Source: JAFAXA01 sp963777325
GTDB taxonomy: Bacteria; Pseudomonadota; Alphaproteobacteria; Acetobacterales; Acetobacteraceae
Direction of reading: 5' to 3'
Assembly (NCBI GenBank): GCA_963777325.1
Contig: CAVZQE010000016.1
Coordinates: 62,001-126,000, forward strand
DNA: 64,000 nt
Part shown: piece by piece, positions 41,183 to 48,367 of the stretch
How the letters are laid out: every line of letters begins with the position of its first letter
Numbering within the stretch: position 1 is the first letter of the stretch
Notes under the pieces: generated by a model
What the model was told of the DNA's origin: nothing
The model's database searches: none
Seen by the model: only the letters and a program-made list of their open reading frames with translations
Position numbers and translations under genes: made by a program

Positions 41183-42155
41183 CTGAAGCCTATCGCGGAC
41201 CGACCTACTATGGACGCAGTCAGCTCAAGCCGAGTCCGTTCGGCTTCATGGTTTCACTCTACATCTATCTCGCCGGCCTGTCCGGGTCGGCGCAGCTGCT
41301 CGCGACCATCGGCGATCTGTTCGGCGGCCGGGCGGCGCGGGGCATGGTGCGGCGGGGCCGGTTGCTGGCGATGCTCGGAACCGCCATCGGGCCGGGGCTG
41401 CTGATCGCCGACCTGCACACGCCGCAGCGCTTCTACAACATGCTGCGCATCCTGCGCACGACATCGCCGATGTCGATCGGCTCCTACGTCCTGACGAGCT
41501 TCGGCCTCACGAGCACGCTCACGGCGGCGGCGCAGCTGCTCGGCGACCGGATCGGCGGGCGGGCGGGCTGCTGGCTGCGCGGTCTGGGCCGGGCGGCGTC
41601 GGTGCCGGCCTCGGTGACGGGCAGCGGGTTGAGCGTGTATACGGCGGCGCTGCAATCGGCGACCAGCACGCCGTACTGGGCCGCGTCGCCGCGCTGGCTT
41701 GCGGTGCGCTACGGGGCATCCTCGGTCGCGACCGCTGCCGCGGCGCTGTCGCTGCTCGAACACGGGCGCGGCGATGCCTCGGTCGCGCGGCGGCTCGACG
41801 GCCTCGCGCTCGGTGCGCTGCTGTGGAGCTGGTGGCGAGCGCCGGCGCGCATCGGGATCTCCGGCGCACGGGGGTCGCGGCGGCGATGCGGGGCAGCGCG
41901 CTCGACCGCGCGGAGCGGGGCGGCGTCGTCGGGCTCGGCACCGTGCTGCCCGCTGGCCTGTTCGCCGCCAGCCTGCTGTTCGGCGGGCGGGGGCGGGCGG
42001 TCAGCTCCGCCGCGTCGCTCGCGACGCTCGCGGGCGGCCTCGCGCTCCGGCACGTCGTCATGCTGGCGGGCAACGAGTCCGCCAAACGCCCCGCAAGCGA
42101 GCTTCGCGCTCGCGCAGCCGCGCAATCTGCCGAGGATGCGCGGCTAGCAGCGTAA
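41179..42155 (+). CDS. nrfD: NrfD/PsrC-like membrane subunit of formate dehydrogenase, one frameshift
   Basis: A multi-span quinone-interacting subunit that passes electrons from the iron-sulfur subunit to the membrane quinone pool. It opens FGFMVSLYIYLAGLSGSAQL, then LADLHTPQRFYNMLRILRTT, the classical NrfD loop, followed by SPMSIGSYVLTSFGLTSTLT. About eight hydrophobic segments are expected. An insertion of two bases (or one deletion) near 41826 shifts to the frame that reads ELVASAGAHRDLR and continues to GLGTVLPAGLFAASLLFGG. Length about 323 residues, short for NrfD (about 320-400). It overlaps the beta-subunit stop (ATGA). The presence of NrfD rather than FdnI cytochrome b means heme is not required. 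Confidence 0.82.
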
Positions 42156-42640
42156 CCAGTCAAGTCTTACGCGTCTTCGATTTTGTTTCGTGTCGAGTGC
42201 AGAGGCTCAGGCTGTGAACCAGAGGGAAAAACGATGAATTTCGGGCAGACCTAGCTTAAGGCCGTAGGTAAGATCGCCCCAACTAAAATCGCTAGCAACA
42301 GTTTCACTCCCGAATCACCCGGGAAGAAGTCATTCAGTCGAATTTTCTGGCTGTCGTGGCTCATTTCTCCTTCCGAAATGATAGATTTTGATGGAGATGC
42401 CGCTATCTGCGATCGAAGAATTCGGACCGACCCAAACTCACGTTTGTGATCATCCGTTGTTGTGACCGACATTCTGAACTCGACGCCATGACTCCGAAAT
42501 AGTCCTATAACAGATCGGAATGCTTTTTCATCGATCAACTGGCAGGATGTTCTTTTCCTTCGATACGCTGGAGATCAAATCGAGACATTTTTCTCCGATA
42601 CGCCAGAAATCTTGCCGGAATGAATCAGAATGTAGACCAC
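42156..42640. other. AT-rich intergenic stretch, probably a foreign insertion or relic
   Basis: About 420 bases of intergenic DNA plus the last codons of the GT9 gene on the minus strand, roughly half G+C against nearly 70% around it. The only open frame of note is a minus-strand one at 42251-42538. No inverted repeats, tRNA fragment or transposase are visible to me. It may be a remnant of a mobile or laterally acquired segment. Confidence 0.4.
42251..42538 (-). CDS. Doubtful small protein in AT-rich stretch
   Basis: A 95-codon frame starting from TTG 42538. It reads as a mixed protein with a C-terminal hydrophobic stretch (VKLLLAILVGAILPTALS) that could be one membrane anchor. No family is recognised, no Shine-Dalgarno stands before the TTG, and the frame lies just past the stop of the GT9 gene. 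It could be a real accessory protein or chance; its base composition and codon use differ strongly from the neighbours. I give it low weight. Confidence 0.25.
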   Translation of the reverse strand: MIDEKAFRSVIGLFRSHGVEFRMSVTTTDDHKREFGSVRILRSQIAASPSKSIISEGEMSHDSQKIRLNDFFPGDSGVKLLLAILVGAILPTALS

Positions 42641-43554
42641 GTTCAGGTAAAGGGTTCGGCGAGCCGCTTGAGACCGCCCGACCAGCGCGACCGCCGCCGC
42701 CAGCGCGTCCGCGACCGGAAGATCCTCCATCCGCTGGGTCGGCGAGCAGACGAAACCGGCGCAGCGGCCGGAGGGCGCGTATTCGGCCCAGGGCGTCGGG
42801 CCGAACAGGCCGAGCGTCGGGGTGCCGGCCGCCGCCGCGAGGTGCATCAGGCCGGAATCGTTGCCAACGAACAGGGCGCAGCGCTTGAAGCAGGCGGCGA
42901 CCTCCGGCAGCGACAGCGCCCCGCACAGATCGATCGCGCCCGGCAGCAGATCGAGCAGCGGAGCGGCCATCGCGCGTTCCTCCTCGCCCGGTCCCGCGAA
43001 GATCGCCGGCACGGCGCCAGGAAGCGGCCCCGCGGCGAGGGCGGCGAACAGCGCGGCGAAGCGGTCCGGCGGGCCACACCTTCGGCAGCCAGTTGGCCGT
43101 GGGTCCGAGCGCGATCACGGGTCTGTCCGGCGGAAGGAGCGCTTTGGCGCGGGTTTCGTCCTCGGGCGCGGTCCAGGCGACCGGCAAGGGCGGATCGTCG
43201 AGGCCGAGGACCGCCCCGAGTTCCGCGATCTTCGGGCCGGGCCGGCGCCGCCAGATCGCGCGCCTGCGGGTCGGGACCAGGAAGGAGAGGGCGGAGCCGC
43301 GAATATCCACCACCAGATCCCAGACCGTGCGCACCGTCTTGGCCCAGAGCGGCAGCCAGTGGCGGCCGTACGGGCGCTTCTCGAGAATGATGGTCCGTTC
43401 GCGATTGCGGCATGCGCGCGAAGATGCCGGCCGCGACCGGACCACAAACGACCGTGAAGCGGGCGGAAGGATAGGTACGGATGAGATGATCGAGCAGTCC
43501 GGTCGAGAGGACGGCGTCGCCGAGCCTGTTCGATGTGACGAAAAGGATGCGCAT
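42575..43554 (-). CDS. Glycosyltransferase family 9 (heptosyltransferase-like), two frameshifts
   Basis: A GT-B enzyme resembling WaaF/WaaQ, which transfers heptose or another sugar from an ADP-sugar to lipopolysaccharide core. The start MRILFVTSNRLGDAVLSTGL carries the family's N-terminal RxGD motif. Then WDLVVDIRGSALSFLVPTRR, VIALGPTANWLPKVWP and, in the third frame, VGNDSGLMHLAAAAGTPTLG, the donor-binding motif with NDSG and H. One extra base lies near 43407 (expected FARMPNRERTIILEKRPYG) and one near 43071 (expected KVWPPDRFAALFAALAA). The last 20 residues (YLNVVYILIHSGKISG) fall in the AT-rich stretch and are unlike the family, so the true C terminus may have been replaced. Confidence 0.82.
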
Positions 43555-43657
43555 GCAAGGCGCGAATAGCACAGCTAGGCGCGGTGTCTATGCGGCTGCC
43601 GTCTTATGGCGGCATATTGGCAGACAGACGCGTGGGGGCGCGCGAGCCGTCCGGAGG

Positions 43658-44362
43658 GTGCGGGTGAACAAGCTCGAACGCGACGTCAAGCGCGCGGCGC
43701 TACTGGCCAGTCCGCTGTTTCAGGCAATGAAGCCCGAGGAGGTGGACCACATCCTCAAGCTCGCCTCCGAACGGCACGCGCCGCGCGGCTCGACCATCTT
43801 CCAGAAGGGCGACGAAGGCTCGAGCATGATGGCGGTGCTGCGGGGCCGGGTGCGGGTCAGCGCCGTGTCGCCCGAGGGCCGCGAGGTCACGCTCAACGTC
43901 ATCAGCCCCGGCCAGATTTTGGGGGAGATCGCGCTGCTCGACGGCAAGCCACGCAGCGCCGACGCGACCGCGAGCGAGGATACGCTGCTGCTCGTGGTCG
44001 AGCGCCGGCAGTTCCTGCCGTTCATCCGCCAGAACGAAGGCTTGCAGCTCCGGCTGATCTCCGTGCTCTGCGAGAGGCTGCGCAGCACCAGCCTTGCACT
44101 GGAGGGGCTGGCGCTGTTCGACCTTCCGGCCCGGATGGCGCGGCTGCTGCTCAAGCTCGGCGAGGATTACGGCCGGCCCAACGCGGACGGATTGCGCATC
44201 GACCTCAAGCTCTCGCAGCGCGACATCAGCACGCTTGTCGCGTCCTCCCGGGAGAGCGTGAACAAGCAGCTCCGCGTGTGGCGGGACGACGGGCTTGTGG
44301 ATCTTCAGGCGGGATATCTCGTGCTCCGCCGCCCCAACCAGCTCCGCTCCCTATACGAGTAG
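43658..44362 (+). CDS. Crp/Fnr-family transcriptional regulator
   Basis: A 234-residue regulator with an N-terminal cyclic-nucleotide-binding fold and a C-terminal winged helix. The cNMP barrel has the sequences RGSTIFQKGDEGSSMMAVL and NVISPGQILGEIALLDGKPR, then the phosphate-binding loop pattern with RSADATASEDTLLLVVE. The DNA-binding helix-turn-helix is LSQRDISTLVASSRESVNKQ. No cysteine cluster of Fnr is present, so it senses a nucleotide or other ligand rather than oxygen. GTG 43658 or 43664 is the likely start, with GGAGGG before the first. It lies between the GT9 gene and a DUF6197-like gene; I see no direct link to the formate dehydrogenase promoter. Confidence 0.88.
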   Translation: MRVNKLERDVKRAALLASPLFQAMKPEEVDHILKLASERHAPRGSTIFQKGDEGSSMMAVLRGRVRVSAVSPEGREVTLNVISPGQILGEIALLDGKPRSADATASEDTLLLVVERRQFLPFIRQNEGLQLRLISVLCERLRSTSLALEGLALFDLPARMARLLLKLGEDYGRPNADGLRIDLKLSQRDISTLVASSRESVNKQLRVWRDDGLVDLQAGYLVLRRPNQLRSLYE

Positions 44363-44438
44363 CGGCCGGAACCGGAGGCCACGCCGCGCGGTTTCTTCCC
44401 GGCACCGTGGAGAGCCTCCGGCGTCGCTTACTCGGGCA

Positions 44439-44474
44439 GGGCGGCCCGCTTAGGCCGCCCCGCTTAGGCCGCCC
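44439..44474. terminator. Bidirectional terminator with tandem half-repeat
   Basis: GGGCGGCC-CGCTTA-GGCCGCCC is an eight-pair hairpin between the Crp/Fnr stop and the convergent DUF6197-like gene. Its right arm with the loop, CGCTTAGGCCGCCC, is repeated exactly (44447-44460 and 44461-44474), so the second copy overlaps the stop of the minus-strand gene at 44464-44466. This suits termination of both genes. Confidence 0.6.
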
Positions 44475-44940
44475 TGTGATCCGCCGACCGGATCGCCGTG
44501 TCGAACACGTCGAGCACTTCGGCGTGCGTCGAATGATCGTTCATCTGCTCGATGCTGCGGAAGCCCCGCGCGCGGGACAGGTCGCGCAGATGATCCTGGG
44601 CGCTGCGGCCGATCCGGCGCGCATCCAGGCGCAAGGCGGCGGCGCGGAGCGCACCGACGGCGCAGTGCCGCCCATCCAGCGTCGCGTAGTGGCCCTTGAT
44701 CCACCGGTCCTCGTGCTCGATCAGGCGGCGGGCGAGGATGAGCACCTCACCGACGGTCGGCTCCGCGGCGGGCGAGCTTCGGCCCGGCACGAAAGCATGG
44801 ACGTCGCCGCCCCAGCCCTCTGGCGTGAACAGCGCCCGCAGCCGCTGTCGCCAGGTCTGGCGGGTGGTTGAGGTGGCCGGACCGGCTGATCCGGCCGCCT
44901 GCTCGGCAATCGCGGAAAACGAGATCCCATCGAAAGGCAT
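44464..44940 (-). CDS. DUF6197-like protein, unknown function
   Basis: A 158-residue soluble protein. The central part ARRLIEHEDRWIKGHYATL, then GRHCAVGALRAAA, is the pattern I associate with DUF6197 (W-x2-G-x-Y, C-A-x-G-A-L), a family found in actinobacteria, alphaproteobacteria and phages, often with a C-terminal NDHSTHAEVLDVFDTAI motif: Asn-Asp followed by a conserved helix. This terminal motif is present. The function is unknown; the conserved Cys, Trp and Asn-Asp suggest a binding or catalytic site. The N terminus (about 45 residues) is low-complexity and could be unordered. It is a single gene converging on the regulator. Confidence 0.65.
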   Translation of the reverse strand: MPFDGISFSAIAEQAAGSAGPATSTTRQTWRQRLRALFTPEGWGGDVHAFVPGRSSPAAEPTVGEVLILARRLIEHEDRWIKGHYATLDGRHCAVGALRAAALRLDARRIGRSAQDHLRDLSRARGFRSIEQMNDHSTHAEVLDVFDTAIRSADHRAA

Positions 44941-45079
44941 GTCCGGCTCCTTGTCTCAATTTGGTCTGCGGCGTGTCTCCAGCTCTCAACAAGGAGCGTA
45001 TGCCTGCGATGCGGCGTTTTCAATTCACATCGTTAAGTTATGCCTGGACAGACTCGGCTCCGCCTCTCCAATAAGACCG

Positions 45080-45823
45080 ATGCGCAGTCTGCCTCTGGCA
45101 TTTCTGCTTGTGCTCGCTGCAAGGCCGGTCCTGGCGGCCGGCCCGGATGGCTCCGCAGCGCATCCGAGCGCCGCCTGCCTTGCCGCGGTCGCGGTCGCGG
45201 AACGGACGCATCAGACCCCGCCTGGATTGCTGGCGACGATCGCCAAAGTGGAGAGCGGCCGCGCTTCCGCCGGTCTCGGCCTGCAGCCCTGGCCCTGGAC
45301 GATCGACGCCGACGGCCGGAGCCTCTTCTTCGACAGCAAGGACGCGGCCGTCGCCTGGGCGCGGCAGGCAACCACCAAGGGGGTCGGCTACATCGACGTG
45401 GGTTGCATGCAGGTCGATCTGCCGATGCATCCGGAAGCCTTCCGTTCGCTCGACGAGGCCTTCGATCCGGGCGCCAATGCGGACTACGCCGCCCGCTTCT
45501 TGCGCGCGCTGCACGATGGACCCGCCGGCGGCAACTGGTTCACGGCCGTCGGGATGTATCACTCCCGCACGCCCGGCCTCGCGGCGTTCTACCGGGAAGC
45601 CGTCGCCGCCGTCGGCGCGGGCCGTCCGATTCCCGCGATCGGGGCGGGAGCCACACGGTTGCGCTTTCTGCGGGTCGCGCTGGCAGGCGGCGGATCGGCG
45701 CGGATCAACATCGGGCGGCAGCCGAGCCGCATCCCGCGCCACCTGAGCGCCTGCCAGGTTGCGCGCGTGTTGGGACCGTATCTCCGCTCACGCTCCGCCG
45801 CCTGCGGCAAGACCAGCTCCTGA
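45080..45823 (+). CDS. Lytic transglycosylase (SLT-domain) periplasmic protein
   Basis: A 247-residue exported murein hydrolase. ATG 45080 gives a Sec signal peptide (PLAFLLVLAARPVLAAG). The catalytic Glu is in PGLLATIAKVESGRASAGLG, followed by the SLT-family GYIDVGCMQVDLPMHPEAF and FDPGANADYAARFLRAL. The YHSRTPGLAAFY segment near residue 175 holds the last SLT motif. It cleaves the N-acetylmuramyl glycosidic bond to leave a 1,6-anhydro end. Transglycosylases of this short form often serve secretion systems or flagella, but no such genes are next to it; the neighbours are a DUF6197-like gene and msrP. Confidence 0.88.
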   Translation: MRSLPLAFLLVLAARPVLAAGPDGSAAHPSAACLAAVAVAERTHQTPPGLLATIAKVESGRASAGLGLQPWPWTIDADGRSLFFDSKDAAVAWARQATTKGVGYIDVGCMQVDLPMHPEAFRSLDEAFDPGANADYAARFLRALHDGPAGGNWFTAVGMYHSRTPGLAAFYREAVAAVGAGRPIPAIGAGATRLRFLRVALAGGGSARINIGRQPSRIPRHLSACQVARVLGPYLRSRSAACGKTSS

Positions 45824-45903
45824 CAAGGGACGGCGCGCGCCGTAACCGGGCTGGCGCGGCGGACGTAGCGCCCCACATGAGGTCAAACGGAAGGCTCAGG
45901 CAC

Positions 45904-46843
45904 ATGTCCATCATGACGCGGCCCGCGTGGCGAACGACCGAGTCACGGGTCACGCCCGAGGCGATCGTATTGGGGCGCCGTACCCTGCTCGGAACCGCGG
46001 CGGCGCTCGCGGCCGGGATACGCGGCGCGCGGGCGGCCGAGGCTCCGGGACATTCCGAAAGCGCCCCGCGCAACCCGGCCTTCGATCCGGGCCGGCCGAT
46101 GACGGAAGAGAAGTGGGCCGAGACCTACAACAACTACTATGAGTTCGGCGAGGACAAGAGCATCTGGCGCGCGGCGCAGGCGATGAAGCTCAGCCCCTGG
46201 ACGATCACGTTCGCGGGCTTGCTGAAACAGCCGCGTATTGTCGGCGTTGACGATTTGCTCAAGCAGGTGTCGCTCGAAGAGCGGGTTTACCGCCACCGCT
46301 GCGTCGAGGGTTGGGCGATGACGGTGCCGTGGACGGGGTTTCCGCTGAGCGCGTTGCTGCGGATCGCCGAACCGCTCGGCTCCGCCAAATACGTGGTGTT
46401 CGAGACGGTGCAGGACAAGGCGATGCCGAACCTCTCCAGCCCGATCTACCCTTGGCCGTATGTCGAGGCGCTGACGATGGACGAGGCCGCGAACGAGCTT
46501 GCCTTTATCTCGACCGGTCTGTTCGGCAAGCCCTTGCCACCGCAGAACGGCGGGCCGATCCGGCTGACCGTGCCGTGGAAATACGGTTTCAAGTCCGGCA
46601 AATCGATCGGCGCCATCCGGTTTGCCGAGAAGCGCCCGACCACGTTCTGGGAAGCCATCAACCCCGACGAGTACCGGCTTCTGGGCGAACGTCAACCCGG
46701 CGGTGCCGCATCCGCGCTGGAGCCAGGCGACCGAGCGCTTGCTCGGAAGCAATGACAGAGTGCCCACGCAGATCTATAATGGCTACGGGCCTTCCGTCGC
46801 CTCTCTCTACAGCGGGCGACAGAGCGAGAAGCTATTCATGTGA
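45904..46843 (+). CDS. msrP: Protein-methionine-sulfoxide reductase catalytic subunit MsrP (YedY), one frameshift
   Basis: A periplasmic molybdopterin enzyme that repairs oxidised methionines in exported proteins. A twin-arginine signal is present (LGRRTLLGTAAALAAG). The Mo-ligand Cys is in YRHRCVEGWAMTVPW, with FETVQDKAMPNL, then GGPIRLTVPWKYGFKSGKSI near the middle. One extra C near 46675 (in GAGTACCGGC) shifts the frame; skipping it gives EYGFWANVNPAVPHPRWSQA, then TERLLGSNDRV and ends LYSGRQSEKLFM, as in E. coli YedY. Length about 312 residues. Its heme partner MsrQ is not next to it. A 104-aa membrane gene overlaps the end (GTGATTG at 46840). Confidence 0.92.
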
Positions 46844-47154
46844 TTGCGCAGCGAATCCTGGCGGTCCTGGCCGCTGCCCTGCTGGTCTCCGCGGTCGCGC
46901 TGGCGACGCTCAGCCCGCCCGATATGCCGCTCGGGCAATTTTTGTTGCTGGCCGACCATGATGCCGTGTCCAGGGTCCAGTTCTTCGTCGAGCGCGTCTC
47001 CTCGCACTGGCTCTGGACGTGGGGCTTCGTGCCGCTGCTCGTGCGGCCGACCTGGCTGGTTCCCGCCATGCTGGGCATTGTCTGCGCCGGCGTGTCGATG
47101 AGCCTCGCCTCGCGCGCGGCCGCGCGCAACCCGCATCACCGGAGCCGGAGCTGA
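46840..47154 (+). CDS. Small membrane protein overlapping msrP, unknown
   Basis: A 104-residue protein from GTG 46840, overlapping the msrP stop. It has two or three hydrophobic segments: residues 3-25 (QRILAVLAAALLVSAVALAT), 60-78 (WLWTWGFVPLLVRPTWLVP) and about 80-95 (MLGIVCAGVSMSLAS). It is too short for MsrQ (about 200 residues, six helices, two heme histidines); the few histidines here are not in heme positions. It may be an unusual membrane anchor or quinol partner, or unrelated. It overlaps the convergent NUDIX gene by 19 bases. Confidence 0.6.
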   Translation: MIAQRILAVLAAALLVSAVALATLSPPDMPLGQFLLLADHDAVSRVQFFVERVSSHWLWTWGFVPLLVRPTWLVPAMLGIVCAGVSMSLASRAAARNPHHRSRS

Positions 47155-47606
47155 CCCGGCTCCCGCGCATCGAGGAGCAGCGCGCGGGCGATGCCGATGA
47201 CGCGATGCGCCTCGTCCCAAAGATTGTAACGGGACAAACGATCCAGATCGGCCCAGGTTGCTTCCGTGACGTCGGACCCGGCGCGGGGCTCGCCGCCGGC
47301 CCATAGCGCCGCGAAGTCGATGATCGTGTAGTGGTAGCGGACGCGCCCCTGCGCGTCGCGATCGATGCTGTCGACATTGGCGGCGAGATGCAGCGCGCCG
47401 ACTTCGATGCCCGCCTCCTCCAGCAACTCCCGGCGGGCGGCCTGCTCGGCGGTTTCGCCCACCTCCTGCGCGCCTCCGGGCAGGCTCCACATGCCGACGT
47501 TGGGCGGCTTGCCCCGCCGCACCAGCAGCACGGAGTGCTCGCGCAGGACCACGACGCCGATGCCGACCATGGGGCGCGAGGGATAGCGGCGGTCGTCGTC
47601 GGGCAA
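47136..47606 (-). CDS. NUDIX hydrolase
   Basis: A 156-residue cytoplasmic pyrophosphohydrolase of the NUDIX superfamily. The NUDIX box G-x5-E-x7-R-E-x-x-E-E-x-G is present: GGAQEVGETAEQAARR followed by ELLEEAGIEV. The upstream part has VGIGVVVLREHSVLLVRRGK and WSLPGGAQ, as in ADP-ribose and MutT-like enzymes. The RYHYTIIDFAALWAG stretch after the box is typical of ADP-ribose pyrophosphatase-like and Nudix 'DR' forms. Substrate could be a nucleoside diphosphate sugar or oxidised nucleotide. It is transcribed toward the small membrane gene and is separate from the HMCES gene by about 125 bases. Confidence 0.88.
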   Translation of the reverse strand: MPDDDRRYPSRPMVGIGVVVLREHSVLLVRRGKPPNVGMWSLPGGAQEVGETAEQAARRELLEEAGIEVGALHLAANVDSIDRDAQGRVRYHYTIIDFAALWAGGEPRAGSDVTEATWADLDRLSRYNLWDEAHRVIGIARALLLDAREPGQLRLR

Positions 47607-47731
47607 GGGTGATTCTCCGGAAAGACGTCAGACGTCGTGGACCCGAGCTGAATTTGGGCCGCCTGTCTTGCGATGAGAGACGAGGGTTGGGAGGCTACGT
47701 CGATTGAACTCTCGGGATGGGGTCCGAAGCC

Positions 47732-48310
47732 TTGTGCAACGACTACGGCAACAACATACCATACCATGCCTATCTGGAGGCATTCAGTGAGACGCGACTC
47801 CCGGTCCGGTTTCCCAGGGCGGCGCCGAACCTGCAGCCGCGGGACGACATCTGGCCGACCGATGTGGCTCCGGTGGTCCGGCGCGCAGAAGACGGGATCG
47901 AGTTCGTGCAGTTGCGCTGGGGCTTTCCGCCGGCCCGTCCGAAGGGAGCGCCGATCATCAACTTCCGCTCGGAGGGGCGCCGGTTCCCGAACGGACGATG
48001 TCTCGTGCCCGCGTCGCACTTCTTCGAGTTCACCGGATCGAAGTCGCCCAAGTCGAAGTGGAAGTTCATCAAGGCCGGAGAGGACTGGTTCTGCTTCGCC
48101 GGCCTGTGGCGTCCCATGCCCGACGGTGCAGGAGACGCCTTCACGCTGCTGACGACCGAACCCGGCCCGGACGTGGCACCCATCCACGACCGGCAGATGG
48201 TCGTGCTGGACCGGCTGGATTGGCGCGCCTGGCTCGACCTGTCGCGTCCCGAGGCGGAGCTGCTCCGCCCGCTGCCGGCGGGCAGCCTGCATGTCGAGCA
48301 GGTGCGGTAA
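47732..48310 (+). CDS. YedK/HMCES-type SOS response-associated peptidase (abasic-site DNA-protein cross-linker)
   Basis: Protects single-stranded DNA by forming a thiazolidine bond between its N-terminal Cys and an abasic site. The catalytic Cys must be residue 2. The nearest ATG, at 47717, would put it at residue 7 (GSEALCNDYG), so the true start is almost surely TTG 47732, giving M-C-N-D-Y. A purine-rich GGGATGGGG lies nine bases upstream. The other catalytic residues are in INFRSEGRRF (Asn and Glu) and PIHDRQMVVL (His). Length about 192 residues, as expected. It stands upstream of recG in the opposite direction, a genome-maintenance neighbourhood. Confidence 0.88.
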   Translation: MCNDYGNNIPYHAYLEAFSETRLPVRFPRAAPNLQPRDDIWPTDVAPVVRRAEDGIEFVQLRWGFPPARPKGAPIINFRSEGRRFPNGRCLVPASHFFEFTGSKSPKSKWKFIKAGEDWFCFAGLWRPMPDGAGDAFTLLTTEPGPDVAPIHDRQMVVLDRLDWRAWLDLSRPEAELLRPLPAGSLHVEQVR

Positions 48311-48367
48311 CCGGGTGCGGCTGGCGGCCTGAACCGGAGGACCGAGGCAGCCATGTAGCAGGCGCGG

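Noticed and set aside
46840..47154. MsrQ heme subunit
   Set aside because: Only 104 residues, too few helices and no heme-ligand histidine pattern.
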